Of a DNA stretch of 64,000 bases, positions 1-9,658 are shown piece by piece. Each line of letters opens with the position of its first letter. Position 1 is the stretch's first letter. The position numbers and the translations under genes were made by a program. The stretch lies in assembly GCF_008329905.1 (NCBI RefSeq), contig NZ_CP032155.1, forward strand, positions 3,844,001 to 3,908,000. Direction: 5' to 3'. The stretch is from Mycobacterium sp. ELW1. Its GTDB lineage: Bacteria; Actinomycetota; Actinomycetes; Mycobacteriales; Mycobacteriaceae. Under the pieces are notes generated by a model that was not told the DNA's origin, ran no database searches, and worked only from the letters and a program-made list of their open reading frames with translations.

Positions 1-30
1 GACTTCCTCGGCAAGATCCTCAACCACTAG
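1..30 (+). CDS. gluA: C-terminal end of glutamate ABC transporter ATPase (partial)
   Basis: Only the last nine codons and the TAG stop lie in the window, reading DFLGKILNH. This tail matches what I know of the end of the GluA/GlnQ-type ATP-binding subunit, and the next three genes are the matching binding protein and two permeases in the usual gluABCD order. The protein would hydrolyse ATP on the cytoplasmic face to drive uptake. The identity rests on context and a short tail, so it is an inference. Confidence 0.7.
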   Translation, partial: DFLGKILNH

Positions 31-50
31 GGCGAAAGGAACACCCGCTG

Positions 51-887
51 ATGCCTATTCTTTCTGGCCAGTCCCGGCCACGTTTTTCCTGGCGGCTCGT
101 CGGCGCCGCCGTGCTGGCCGTCGCGTTGCCGTTCGCCGCGACCGGGTGTGGTGGCGGTGGCAGCGGCGACAAGCTGGTCATCGGCACCAAGTTCGACCAG
201 CCCGGCCTGGGGTTGAAGAACCCGGACGGCACGATGAGCGGCTTCGACGTCGACGTCGCCAAGTACGTCGCCAAGGAGCTCGGCTACCCCGAGGACAAGA
301 TCGAGTGGAAGGAATCCCCCTCCGGCCAGCGGGAGAACCTGATCCAGAACGGTCAGGTGAAGTACATCGTCGCGACCTACTCGATCACCGACTCGCGTAA
401 GCAGAAGGTCGATTTCGCCGGCCCGTACCTGGTGACCGGACAGTCCCTGCTGGTTCGCGCCGACAACACCGACATCACCGGCGCGGAGTCGCTGCAGAAC
501 AACAAGAAGCTGTGCTCGGTCAGCGGGTCGACCCCGGCGCAGCGGATCAAGGACAAGTACCCGGGTGTCCAACTGCAGCAGTACGACACGTACTCGGCGT
601 GCGTCGAGGCGCTGAAGAACGGCGCGATCGACGCGGTGACCACCGACGAGGTGATCCTGGCCGGCTACGCCGCACAGTCGCCCGGCGCTTTCAAGATCGT
701 CGGCCAGCCGTTCTCCGAGGAGCGCTACGGCATCGGGCTCAAGAAGGGCGACAAGGAGCTGTGCACCAAGATCACTGACGCGGTGAAGAAGATGGAAGCC
801 GACGGCTCCTGGAAGGCGGCGTTCGACAAGAACCTCGGCCCCGCCGGCATCACCGCTCCGGCGCCGCCGGCACTCGACGGCTGCTGA
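51..887 (+). CDS. gluB: Glutamate-binding lipoprotein of ABC transporter
   Basis: The 278-residue protein is a family 3 extracellular solute-binding protein. It starts with a basic n-region, a hydrophobic stretch and a lipobox-like ATGC followed by a Gly-rich linker, so it should be a lipoprotein anchored outside the membrane. The mature part begins with the KLVIGTKFDQPGLGLK type opening of the glutamate/glutamine-binding family and keeps the two-lobe periplasmic-binding pattern to the end. An AAAGGA ribosome site lies about ten bases upstream of the ATG. It follows gluA and precedes two permease genes, which fixes its role as the receptor for an acidic or polar amino acid, most likely glutamate. 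The exact substrate is inferred from family and gene order. Confidence 0.9.
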   Translation: MPILSGQSRPRFSWRLVGAAVLAVALPFAATGCGGGGSGDKLVIGTKFDQPGLGLKNPDGTMSGFDVDVAKYVAKELGYPEDKIEWKESPSGQRENLIQNGQVKYIVATYSITDSRKQKVDFAGPYLVTGQSLLVRADNTDITGAESLQNNKKLCSVSGSTPAQRIKDKYPGVQLQQYDTYSACVEALKNGAIDAVTTDEVILAGYAAQSPGAFKIVGQPFSEERYGIGLKKGDKELCTKITDAVKKMEADGSWKAAFDKNLGPAGITAPAPPALDGC

Positions 888-899
888 GGTCGCGCGGGC

Positions 900-1580
900 G
901 TGGACATCTTCAGCGAGTATCGCGGCCAGATATTCGAGGCGTTCTGGACCACGATTCAGCTCACGGTGTTCTCCGCGATCGGGGCGCTGATACTGGGCAC
1001 GGTGCTGGCCGCGATGCGAATGGCACCGGTGCCGATGCTCAACTGGCTGGGCACCACCTACGTCAATGTGGTGCGCAATACTCCGCTGACGTTGATCATC
1101 CTGTTCTGCTCGTTCGGTCTTGCGCAGACGCTGGGCATCACGCTGGTGGACACGAACTCGCCAACGTCGATCGAGGACAGTAACTTTCGGCTTGCGGTAC
1201 TCGGGCTGACGGTCTACACCGCGTCTTTCGTCTGCGAGACCGTGCGCTCAGGAGTGAACACCGTGCCGATCGGCCAGGCCGAAGCAGCCCGTTCGCTGGG
1301 CTTCACGTTCGGACAGAACCTGCGGATGATCCTGTTGCCGCAGGCATTCCGTTCGGTGATCATTCCGCTCGGCTCGGTGCTGATCGCGTTGACCAAAAAC
1401 ACCACGATCGCCTCGGCCATCGGGGTTGCCGAGGCGGCGCTGCTGATGAAGGGGATGATCGAGAACACCGCCGCGCTGGTGGCGGTCGGCACGATCTTCG
1501 CGCTGGGCTTCGTGATCCTCACCCTGCCGTTGGGGCTGCTGTTCGGGTGGCTGGGTAAGCGTCTGGCGGTGGCGAGGTGA
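900..1580 (+). CDS. gluC: Glutamate ABC transporter permease
   Basis: The 226-residue membrane protein belongs to the His/Glu/Gln/Arg/opine family of amino-acid permeases. It has several hydrophobic segments and the cytoplasmic EAA loop that docks the ATPase (EAARSLGFTFGQNLRMILLPQA, approximately residues 123-144). The start is a GTG twelve bases after the gluB stop. Its own stop overlaps the GTG of the next permease, so the two are translationally coupled. It should pair with GluD to form the heterodimeric channel served by GluA and GluB. Confidence 0.92.
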   Translation: MDIFSEYRGQIFEAFWTTIQLTVFSAIGALILGTVLAAMRMAPVPMLNWLGTTYVNVVRNTPLTLIILFCSFGLAQTLGITLVDTNSPTSIEDSNFRLAVLGLTVYTASFVCETVRSGVNTVPIGQAEAARSLGFTFGQNLRMILLPQAFRSVIIPLGSVLIALTKNTTIASAIGVAEAALLMKGMIENTAALVAVGTIFALGFVILTLPLGLLFGWLGKRLAVAR

Positions 1581-2440
1581 GCACGGCTTCGGTCCTCTTC
1601 GACGCGCCGGGCCCGCGGGCGCGGGTCCGCAACCGGATCATCACTCTGGTGACGATCGTCGTTGCCGCCCTGGTGGTCTGGGCGGTGATCGCCAAGCTCG
1701 CCGGCAAGGGACAGCTGACGGCGGCCAAATGGCAGCCGTTCCTGACCGGCAATCTCTGGAAGACCTACGTGCTGCCGGGCGTCGAAGGCACGCTGACGGC
1801 AGCGGGACTGTCGATCGTGCTGGCGGTGATCCTCGGTTTCGCCCTCGGCGTGGGGAGGTTGTCACGCGTCGGCTGGATCCGCTGGCCGTCGGCGGTGATC
1901 GTGGAGTTCTTCCGCGCCGTGCCGGTGCTGATCATGATGATCTTCGCGTACTTCCTGTTCGCGCTCTACGACGTGTTTATGTCGACGCATCTGGCGCTGG
2001 CCGGCGTGGTGACGGGCCTGACGCTCTACAACGGCGCGGTGATCGCCGAGATCGTCCGTGCCGGCGTCAACTCGCTGCCGCGCGGGCAGGGCGAGGCCGC
2101 GGCCGCGCTGGGATTGCGGTCGGGCCAGACGATGCGGTCGATCCTGCTGCCGCAGGCCATCACCTCGATGCTGCCGGTGTTGGTCTCGCAGCTGGTCGTG
2201 GTGTTGAAGGACACCGCGATCGGCTACCAGATCACCTTCGTCGAGATGGTCCGCCAGGGCACCGTGGTCGGGTCGAGCTACGGCAACTACGTTCCGGCGC
2301 TGATCGTGATCGCGGTGTTGATGATCAGTGCCAACTTCGCGTTGTCGGTGGCAGCCACCCGCCTGGAGCGGCGGTTGCGGCGGTCCAAACGAGCGGGTGT
2401 GCCCGTGCAGACGCAGGCCGCGCTGGAACCGGGCGACTAG
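1577..2440 (+). CDS. gluD: Glutamate ABC transporter permease
   Basis: The 287-residue second permease starts at a GTG that overlaps the gluC stop by four bases. It is longer than GluC at both ends, with an N-terminal Arg-rich tail before the first membrane helix and an Arg-rich cytoplasmic C-terminus (LERRLRRSKR). The EAA loop (EAAAALGLRSGQTMRSILLPQ) is well preserved. It completes the gluABCD operon. The next gene is 54 bases downstream and functionally unrelated, so the operon probably ends here, though I see no strong hairpin. Confidence 0.92.
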   Translation: MSTASVLFDAPGPRARVRNRIITLVTIVVAALVVWAVIAKLAGKGQLTAAKWQPFLTGNLWKTYVLPGVEGTLTAAGLSIVLAVILGFALGVGRLSRVGWIRWPSAVIVEFFRAVPVLIMMIFAYFLFALYDVFMSTHLALAGVVTGLTLYNGAVIAEIVRAGVNSLPRGQGEAAAALGLRSGQTMRSILLPQAITSMLPVLVSQLVVVLKDTAIGYQITFVEMVRQGTVVGSSYGNYVPALIVIAVLMISANFALSVAATRLERRLRRSKRAGVPVQTQAALEPGD

Positions 2441-2494
2441 CCAGGTCGATCGGGTAGGGTCGGCCCACCAATTGACGCCGACGATAGGACGCCT

Positions 2495-3790
2495 ATGAGC
2501 ACCTTGTCCGCTGACCTGCGCACGCTCAGCTGTGAGGCGTTCATCTACTTCTACCCGTTGGTGACGATGGACGTCACCCGCCTGCAGTCGGTCAACCGCA
2601 CGGGTGTCGGGTCCGGGCTGCCCAACCAGTTCAACCACATCCGCCAATACCCCGACGCCGACTTCCGCGCGGTGGTGCGCCCCAACTTCGACACCCTGTA
2701 CTCGTCGGCCTGGCTCGACCTCACCGCCGGACCGGTGATCCTGGACGTGCCCGACACCGATGACCGGTACTTCATGCTTCCGCTGCTGGACATGTGGACC
2801 GATGTCTTCGCCAATCCCGGGAAGCGAACCTCCGGCACCGGACCGCAGCGCTACGTGATCGCCGGCCCGGGCCACACCGGTGAGCTGCCGCAGGACATTC
2901 CGGTGATCCACGCACCGACGCCGTATGTGTGGGTCATCGGCCGAACTCAAACCAATGGGCCGGCGGACTACCCGGCGGTGCACGCCGTTCAGGACGGCTA
3001 CACCCTGACCGCACTGGCTCCGTCGACGTTTGTCAGGGACGAGGCCTACGACGTCACCACCGAACCGCTGCGCACGGTCAACGGCATGGCGGCACTGGAC
3101 TATCTGAGCTACGCCGCGGACTTACTGCGCGTCAATCCCCCACACCCCACCGACTTTTCGATCCTGGCCCGGCTGTCGGGTCTTGGCATCGAGGCCGGCA
3201 CGCCGTTCGACCCGCAGCGGTTCTCCGCTGAGCAGCGGGCCGAGATCGAGGCGGGCAAACAGGATGCACTGGCGACCATCACATCGGCCGCCCCGACCCT
3301 GGGCAACATCGTCGACGGGTGGATGGTCCTGGCCGAAGGCATGGGCGTCTACGGCAACTCGTATCTACGGCGCGCGGTCGTCACGCTGGTCGGGCTGGGA
3401 GCCAACCCGCCCGAGGATGCGGTGTACCCCTTGCTGGTGACCGACGCCGACGGTCAACCACTGTCCGGCGAGAATGATTACGTCATCCACTTCGATGCCG
3501 GGAAGCTGCCTCCGGTGGACGCCTTCTGGTCGGTGACGATGTACGACGCCGAGGGGTACCAGGTCGCCAACGAGATCAATCGGTTTGCGATCGGCGATCG
3601 AGATGCCTTGCAGTACAACGCAGACGGTTCACTGGATCTCTACATACAGCATGTGAACCCCGGCCCCGAGAAGGTGGCCAACTGGCTGCCCTCGCCGCTG
3701 GGCACCCTCGGGGTGACGATGCGGCTCTACGCGCCGCGCCGCGAGGCCATCAGCGGAGCGTGGCATCCGCCCGCGGTGCGCCGAGTGTGA
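2495..3790 (+). CDS. DUF1254/DUF1214 domain protein
   Basis: The 431-residue protein has an N-terminal DUF1254 region (opening with FIYFYPLVTMDVTR and the RPNFDTLYSSAWLDL core, residues about 15-145) and a C-terminal DUF1214 region (FWSVTMYDAEGYQVANEINRF, LGVTMRLYAPRREA, residues about 320-425). Many members of this family are secreted or periplasmic in other bacteria, but no signal peptide is visible from the ATG at 2495. The biochemical function of the family is not settled. The gene stands alone between gluD and a long non-coding stretch. The start is supported by an AGGA-like site ten bases upstream. Confidence 0.85.
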   Translation: MSTLSADLRTLSCEAFIYFYPLVTMDVTRLQSVNRTGVGSGLPNQFNHIRQYPDADFRAVVRPNFDTLYSSAWLDLTAGPVILDVPDTDDRYFMLPLLDMWTDVFANPGKRTSGTGPQRYVIAGPGHTGELPQDIPVIHAPTPYVWVIGRTQTNGPADYPAVHAVQDGYTLTALAPSTFVRDEAYDVTTEPLRTVNGMAALDYLSYAADLLRVNPPHPTDFSILARLSGLGIEAGTPFDPQRFSAEQRAEIEAGKQDALATITSAAPTLGNIVDGWMVLAEGMGVYGNSYLRRAVVTLVGLGANPPEDAVYPLLVTDADGQPLSGENDYVIHFDAGKLPPVDAFWSVTMYDAEGYQVANEINRFAIGDRDALQYNADGSLDLYIQHVNPGPEKVANWLPSPLGTLGVTMRLYAPRREAISGAWHPPAVRRV

Positions 3791-4116
3791 TCGTCGGCTA
3801 GGCGAGTGGCGCCGAGTAGCACTAGTTAGCCTCAGATCCGATGTCAGTTGCTGTACGCCGTGTTCCTCGGATGAATCATCCGACACCGAGGCGCCCTCTC
3901 CTGCCGCGTCGCTATGGCCAAAGTAATTCGACACCAACGACTTACGGGGCTCGCGCGAGAATCGCACCCTCGTTTAGTGCGACTGCGGCGCCCGGCCCCC
4001 GAGCGTTATATCTTTGCGGTAGAGGCCAACAGTTGACGTTCAGCCGAGGGAACTCTCACCGCCGATTCGACGTCGACAGCGACCGTCTGGGTGGCGAGCA
4101 GACAAGGAGAGAGTGA
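3791..4116. other. Non-coding stretch upstream of SDR gene
   Basis: These 326 bases hold no convincing gene. One plus-strand frame stays open from 3841 to 4116 (91 codons), but it is rich in Arg/Pro/Ser without a recognisable domain and ends exactly where the SDR gene begins. The GC content looks lower than the surroundings. The only clear signal is a strong AAGGAGAGAG ribosome-binding site just before the ATG at 4117. The promoter of the SDR gene should lie here, but I could not place it. Confidence 0.5.
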
Positions 4117-4887
4117 ATGACCCGTTTTAAAGACCGGGTTGCCATCGTCACGGGGGCCGGCTCCCCCGACGGGATCGGCGCAGCTGTAGCCCGTCAGCTC
4201 GTCGACCAAGGAGCTCGGGTGGTACTCGGGGCGACCTCCGAGCGGGTGCACCAACGCGCGGCGGAACTAGGCGACTCGGCAACGGGAGTGATCGCTGACC
4301 TCACCGTCGACGGTGCCGCCGACTCCATGGTCCAGGCGGGTCTGCGACGTTGGGGGCGAGTCGACATTCTGGTTAACAATGCTGGCATGACGTCGATTTC
4401 GTCTGGCTGGGATGCCGACGACGATGTCGCCGATCTCTCGCTCGCTGACTGGAACGCCGCGATCGCCCGCAATCTCACGACGGCATTCCTGGCTTGTCGC
4501 GCGGTGGTACCCGTGATGTGCGAAGCCGGCTACGGCCGCATCGTCTCGATTGGTTCCACCACCGGTACGGTCAATGCAATGCCCGGACAATCCACCTACA
4601 CCACTGCCAAGGCAGCCCTGGTCGGACTCACCCAGTCGTTGGCGCTGGAAGTGGTGAACAAGGGCGTTACGGTGAACCTTGTTGCGCCCGGCTACATTGC
4701 AACTGGATCGCAGCTTGCGTTCGAGGCTGCGGCCGCGTCGGCCGGTCCAATGGCGCGCAGTGGTACTCCCGATGAGATCGCCGCCTGCGTACTGTTTCTG
4801 GCACACGAATCGGCCTCCTTCGTCAACGGATCGGTATTGGTTGCCGACGGCGGTCACAACTTGCCCGAGACATGGCCGACTCGATGA
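4117..4887 (+). CDS. SDR family NAD(P)-dependent oxidoreductase
   Basis: The 256-residue classical short-chain dehydrogenase/reductase shows the Gly-rich cofactor motif TGAGSPDGIG near residue 12, the NNAG motif near residue 88, an active-site Ser in SIGSTTG and the YxxxK pair Tyr161/Lys165 (YTTAK). The ending FVNGSVLVADGGHN is typical of the family. The substrate is unknown. An unusually strong AAGGAGAGAG ribosome site precedes the ATG. Codon use appears less GC-rich than in neighbouring core genes, which would fit recent acquisition, but I have not measured it. It stands alone and converges with the F420-type oxidoreductase gene. Confidence 0.88.
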   Translation: MTRFKDRVAIVTGAGSPDGIGAAVARQLVDQGARVVLGATSERVHQRAAELGDSATGVIADLTVDGAADSMVQAGLRRWGRVDILVNNAGMTSISSGWDADDDVADLSLADWNAAIARNLTTAFLACRAVVPVMCEAGYGRIVSIGSTTGTVNAMPGQSTYTTAKAALVGLTQSLALEVVNKGVTVNLVAPGYIATGSQLAFEAAAASAGPMARSGTPDEIAACVLFLAHESASFVNGSVLVADGGHNLPETWPTR

Positions 4888-4999
4888 ATGTCACGCCAAG
4901 GACCTGACAGGTCGGTGTCAGCGCGCTCTAGACGATCTCGGTTTCGACCAGGTTGCGCTGCTGCCGTCCGGATCAGCTGCCACCCACCGTTATGGCGGA

Positions 5000-5827
5000 T
5001 CAGCGTGAGAGCTCCGCACATCGCTCCAGCAGCTCGGTCGACGGTGGCTGGTAGAAGCTCAACACCACATGCTCGCAGCCCAACTCGGCGTACTGCGGCA
5101 GCTGATCCAGTTGCGCGGCAACCTGTTCGGGGTCACGCGGGTGCAGGAAGAGCTGAACCGACCGCCGGACCTCACCCGGGTCGCGGCCGACCTCGGCGCA
5201 AACCTCGGTGAGCTGCCCGTTGACCTCGCCCCACTGCTGGGGACCTTCATGGCTGGGCATGTTCCACTCGTCGGCATGCCGGGCGATCACCCGGAGCATC
5301 TTGGGCTGGGAGCCGCCCACCACGATCGGCGGGTAGGGCCGCTGCAGCGGCTTGGGTTCGCAGATCGCCTCGTTCAGCGTGTAGAACCGGCCCTCGAACG
5401 TCACGATCTCTTCCGTCCAGAGCCGGCGAATCACGGTGAGCGCCTCGTCGAGCATCGCCACTCGTGTTCCTGCGCTGGGGAATTCGATTCCGAAGCCACG
5501 ATGCTCGGCTTCGTGCCAGCCTGCCCCGATGCCGAAGTTCAATCGTCCGCCGCTGATGTGGTCCACGGTGACAGCCATCTTGGCCAGGATCGCCGGATTG
5601 CGATACGTCACGCCGGTGACCATGCACCCGATCCGGGCCTGGCCGACCACCACAGCCATCGCCGCCAGGCTCGTCCACCCCTCGTGGGTCGGCTTTCGAT
5701 CCTCGGTAAGCCCGTAGAAGTGGTCGTAGTTCCAGACTGCTTCGAAACCCAGTGCATCCGCCGTGCGCCAGAACTGTTCGAGCTCGGGATAGTCGAATGT
5801 GGGCGCCAGCTTGGCCGAGATCTGCAT
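5000..5827 (-). CDS. LLM class F420-dependent oxidoreductase
   Basis: The 275-residue protein is a luciferase-like monooxygenase-fold enzyme of the mycobacterial F420-dependent subgroup. Recognisable blocks are the N-terminal YPELEQFWRTADALGFEAVW, the central GGRLNFGIGAGWHEAEHRGFG and IVVGGSQPKMLRVIARHADEWN. Enzymes of this class bind deazaflavin F420 in a TIM barrel and oxidise or reduce a small substrate that sequence does not reveal. The ATG at 5827 opens directly into the conserved fold, so the start is secure. It is transcribed divergently from the small secreted-protein gene, sharing a ~100-base promoter region. Confidence 0.85.
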   Translation of the reverse strand: MQISAKLAPTFDYPELEQFWRTADALGFEAVWNYDHFYGLTEDRKPTHEGWTSLAAMAVVVGQARIGCMVTGVTYRNPAILAKMAVTVDHISGGRLNFGIGAGWHEAEHRGFGIEFPSAGTRVAMLDEALTVIRRLWTEEIVTFEGRFYTLNEAICEPKPLQRPYPPIVVGGSQPKMLRVIARHADEWNMPSHEGPQQWGEVNGQLTEVCAEVGRDPGEVRRSVQLFLHPRDPEQVAAQLDQLPQYAELGCEHVVLSFYQPPSTELLERCAELSR

Positions 5828-5928
5828 GCGGTGAAGCCTAGTATCACCTTCGATGCCCCAACGAAGGCGTCAATTGCGGCTACAGTGACGGATCACCTGT
5901 GCCGATCAGCTCGAAAGGCAGGACCCGA

Positions 5929-6363
5929 ATGGCGCTCACCCGCAGGGTTTCCACGATCGTCGCCGTCGGGGTTGCCGCGGCGACGCTTTCAGTAGCGTCG
6001 GCGTGGGCCGGCGGACCGGACGGTGCGATCGACGGCACCGACGACATGTCACAGGCTGTTGGCTCGGGCGTGCTCAATGGAGTACTCGCCGGGTTCTCGG
6101 CTACCGGCCCGACCAATGCGGCTGCCTCGGCGGCGGTGATCGCCGCGTGCCAGCAGGCCGGCGCGCAGGAGTGCAGCCGCGACGAGGTCACCAACGACAA
6201 CCTGTGCGTGGTCTCGGTGGGTGCCGACAACGGCAGCGGGATTGTGTCCGGTGGCGCCGGGCCGACGGTCGAGGCAGCGCGAGACGACGCGTTCAGGCAC
6301 TCCCAGGACGCCGACGCCCCGCTCGATCCGAGCGCTCGAATTCTCGTGTCGGCCTGTCCGTGA
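5929..6363 (+). CDS. Small secreted protein, DUF4189-like
   Basis: The 144-residue protein has a classical signal peptide: a basic MALTRR start, a hydrophobic stretch and an AWA-type cleavage site near residue 24. The mature part contains spaced cysteines (AACQQAG, QECSRDE, NLCVVSV, SACP), suggesting two disulfides outside the cell, and a segment GPTVEAARDDAFRHS reminiscent of DUF4189-type mycobacterial secreted proteins. A GTG at 5899 in the same frame is possible, but the ATG at 5929 is preferred because AAAGGCAGG lies just upstream. The function is unknown and the domain match is tentative. Confidence 0.7.
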   Translation: MALTRRVSTIVAVGVAAATLSVASAWAGGPDGAIDGTDDMSQAVGSGVLNGVLAGFSATGPTNAAASAAVIAACQQAGAQECSRDEVTNDNLCVVSVGADNGSGIVSGGAGPTVEAARDDAFRHSQDADAPLDPSARILVSACP

Positions 6364-6412
6364 CAGCCGCGGCTCGGACTGCCACCCCATACCGCGCGAA
6401 AGGAATGACGTT

Positions 6413-6646
6413 GTGAACGTGCGAGGAAAGATCTCGCTGCTGACCACAGCTGTGGTTGCGGCGTCACTCATTTCGGCTCCGGTGGCAGGTGCCCGGCAGA
6501 CCTGTCATGACGCGGGCAGCCACGTCATGTGCGAGACCAGCGGCAGCGTGTCCATCAAGGCCGTGCCACAGACGCGTGCCCCCAACGTCAGTGAGATCAC
6601 GCCGAATAGCCGGGACCGGCGCCGCGGAATCGTCTGGAGCTGGTAG
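6413..6646 (+). CDS. Very small secreted protein, function unknown
   Basis: The 77-residue frame starts at a GTG preceded by a good GAAAGGA site. It has a signal peptide (NVRGK basic start, hydrophobic core, PVAGA cleavage region near residue 27). The mature peptide of about 50 residues holds two cysteines (TCHDAG, MCETSG) and ends in a basic, Trp-rich tail RRRGIVWSW. It lies 49 bases after another small secreted Cys-containing protein on the same strand, so the two may form an operon. I do not recognise the family. Confidence 0.6.
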   Translation: MNVRGKISLLTTAVVAASLISAPVAGARQTCHDAGSHVMCETSGSVSIKAVPQTRAPNVSEITPNSRDRRRGIVWSW

Positions 6647-6682
6647 CTGGGTCGACACAGCCCACACGATCACTCGCCGATA

Positions 6683-7969
6683 GTGCCGAGCCCGCTGGAA
6701 GTCCTACCTGTCGCCGATGGCGTCGGGCTGCCATGGGATGTCGCGGTCGACGACGCAGTGGCCGCGATCGCCAGGGCGCGCGAACGATGCGGCGACGCAT
6801 TCGTGGTCGAGAGTGGGGGCAGCTACTACCTCTTCACCTTCTCGCCCACCGGCGTCGAATCGTTCTACGCGCTCACCGAAGAAGCGGCGAGCAAGGGTGT
6901 CGCGGATTTCCTCATGCTGCGACGCAAGCTGCCCGAGGAGGTGCTTGCCGGCAGGCGCCTGCTGCCGAGTTCGTTGTTTCGCCGCGACGACGTGACGTCA
7001 TACCTCGCCAACCTCGACCGTGCCCTCGATGCGACCGAGGTCGAACTCGGCGAGAGCGGCACCGTCGACCTGTTCGCGCTGACCCGACGGCTCGGCCACC
7101 GCATGGGTTTGGCGTCGTGGGCCGGACCTGGCTGCGCCGACGGGGACGCGTTCGAGCGTCTGGTTCGCGCGTTCGATGTGCTCGACGGTTCGGACGCGTT
7201 CGTTCACCCCGACGCGATGGCCGCCGTGGCCGCGTCGGGTATGCGGGCCGAGCGAGCCGCCTTGGAGGAGGTCTCCGGGGTGATCGAAGAGTCGCTGCGG
7301 CAACATGATTCGACGCCCCAGGATGGCGCGGGGTTGTTCAGCCGAATCGTCAGTGCCTGGGCTACGGAATCGCCGGAGATCCGGAGTCGCGGTATCGCGA
7401 TGGACGTCGCGCTCATCCACATCGCCTCTATGTCGAACCTGATGGCAGCACTCGGCTGGGCGCTCGTCGACCTGATCGTCCATCCCGATCAACTCCGCCT
7501 CGTCGCAGACGGCGATCGCGACCTCGCCTCCAGGTGTGCACTCGAAAGCACCCGGCTGGCGCAGCGCTCGATCATGGCCCGCGCCGTACTCGAGCCGGTC
7601 GCATTCGACACCGGCGCAGGTGTGGTGGACGTACCGAAGGGCTGGACCATCGCCACGCTACTACCGCTGCTGAACTCATCGGCGGCTGCCGGCTTGGAGG
7701 AATGGAATCCCAGCCGGTGGCACCGGCACCGACTCGCCGACGCACATGCGTTGCCGTCACCGATGCTGGTGACCGCCTTCGGGCACGGCAGGCATTCCTG
7801 TCCGGCACAGCCCTTTTCGTTGGCCGCGATGACCATGGCGATGACCCGCCTCTTGGGTCGCTACGACATGAGGCCCGAATGGAAACGACACCCGCGTCCG
7901 GTGCCCGCCCAGATAGGCGGCGTGGCGCGGGCGGCCGATCCCTGCACCGTCAGCTACACGACGTGCTGA
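6683..7969 (+). CDS. Cytochrome P450
   Basis: The 428-residue protein carries the P450 heme-ligand loop FGHGRHSCPAQPFS with Cys373 as thiolate ligand, and the K-helix ExxR pair at Glu288/Arg291. The residue after the ligand is Pro and the usual Gly two positions later is Ala, as in some divergent P450s. The expected I-helix acid/Thr pair is not obvious (the region reads IHIASMSNLMAALGW), so oxygen activation may be atypical or the enzyme may do non-monooxygenase chemistry. The best start is the GTG at 6683. No ferredoxin or reductase gene is next to it. It converges with recX, with only seven bases between stops. Confidence 0.8.
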   Translation: MPSPLEVLPVADGVGLPWDVAVDDAVAAIARARERCGDAFVVESGGSYYLFTFSPTGVESFYALTEEAASKGVADFLMLRRKLPEEVLAGRRLLPSSLFRRDDVTSYLANLDRALDATEVELGESGTVDLFALTRRLGHRMGLASWAGPGCADGDAFERLVRAFDVLDGSDAFVHPDAMAAVAASGMRAERAALEEVSGVIEESLRQHDSTPQDGAGLFSRIVSAWATESPEIRSRGIAMDVALIHIASMSNLMAALGWALVDLIVHPDQLRLVADGDRDLASRCALESTRLAQRSIMARAVLEPVAFDTGAGVVDVPKGWTIATLLPLLNSSAAAGLEEWNPSRWHRHRLADAHALPSPMLVTAFGHGRHSCPAQPFSLAAMTMAMTRLLGRYDMRPEWKRHPRPVPAQIGGVARAADPCTVSYTTC

Positions 7970-8463
7970 CCGAAAGCTAGACCCGGCGGCGCTCCCGCTC
8001 TGCCGCCAGTTCGTCTCTGACCACGGCCACGGCCATGCTCTGGTTGTAGCCGCGCCGGGCCAGCATGCCGACCAGCCTGCGCATCACCTTGGTGTCGTCG
8101 CCGTCGTCCAGCTTCTCCCGGCGCAGCTTCTGCTCCACCAGCTCCTCGGCGCGTTGCCGTTCGGCGCCGGCGTCGATGTCGTCGAGCGCCGCGGCGATCA
8201 CCTCGTCGTCGACACCTTTCGTCCGCAACTCAGCGGCCAAGGCGCGCTTACCTTTTCCCGCTCGCGCCCGCCGCGAGCGCACCCACTGTTCGGCGAAATC
8301 CGCGTCGTCGATCAGGCCGACAGCGGCTAGCCGATCGAGTTCGTTCGAGATGACGTCGTCGGGGTATCCCCGCTTGGCCATCTGACCGGAGAGCTCGGAT
8401 CGGGTTCGCGGACGCACGGTGAGCAGGCGCAGGCACAACGCGTGCGCCTGCTCTTCGCGGGTC

Positions 8464-9516
<1,053 letters not shown>

Positions 9517-9570
9517 GGTGATACCTCTTCCGGTAGTCGTTGTTGACCGGTTCTCGGTCGGTTGGCCGTG

Positions 9571-9593
9571 ACGTTAGGACAAGGCTCCGACAA
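9571..9593 (-). promoter_or_regulatory. RecA-NDp (PafBC-type) promoter of recA
   Basis: Read on the minus strand, the sequence is TTGTCGGAG, then eight bases, then TAACGT. This fits the mycobacterial LexA-independent damage promoter (TTGTC-R-GTG, N8, TAnnnT) in spacing and in all key positions except the GTG, which is GAG here. It ends about 55 bases upstream of the recA ATG. The match to the established consensus is from memory; activity is inferred. Confidence 0.75.
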
Positions 9594-9619
9594 AACGGGC
9601 GAACGTTGACCACCATAAC

Positions 9620-9631
9620 GAACATGTGTTC
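9620..9631. promoter_or_regulatory. LexA SOS box upstream of recA
   Basis: GAACATGTGTTC is a perfect GAAC-N4-GTTC mycobacterial SOS box, extended to CGAAC...GTTCG by the flanking bases. It lies about 104 bases upstream of the recA start and about 27 bases upstream of the RecA-NDp element, as expected for a second, LexA-repressed promoter. Confidence 0.9.
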
Positions 9632-9658
9632 GATGGCAAGGAGGCGCGCCGCCGCGTG

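Noticed and set aside
3841..4116. 91-codon open frame before the SDR gene
   Set aside because: Low-complexity Arg/Pro/Ser composition, no domain or ribosome site, and high GC makes chance frames common.
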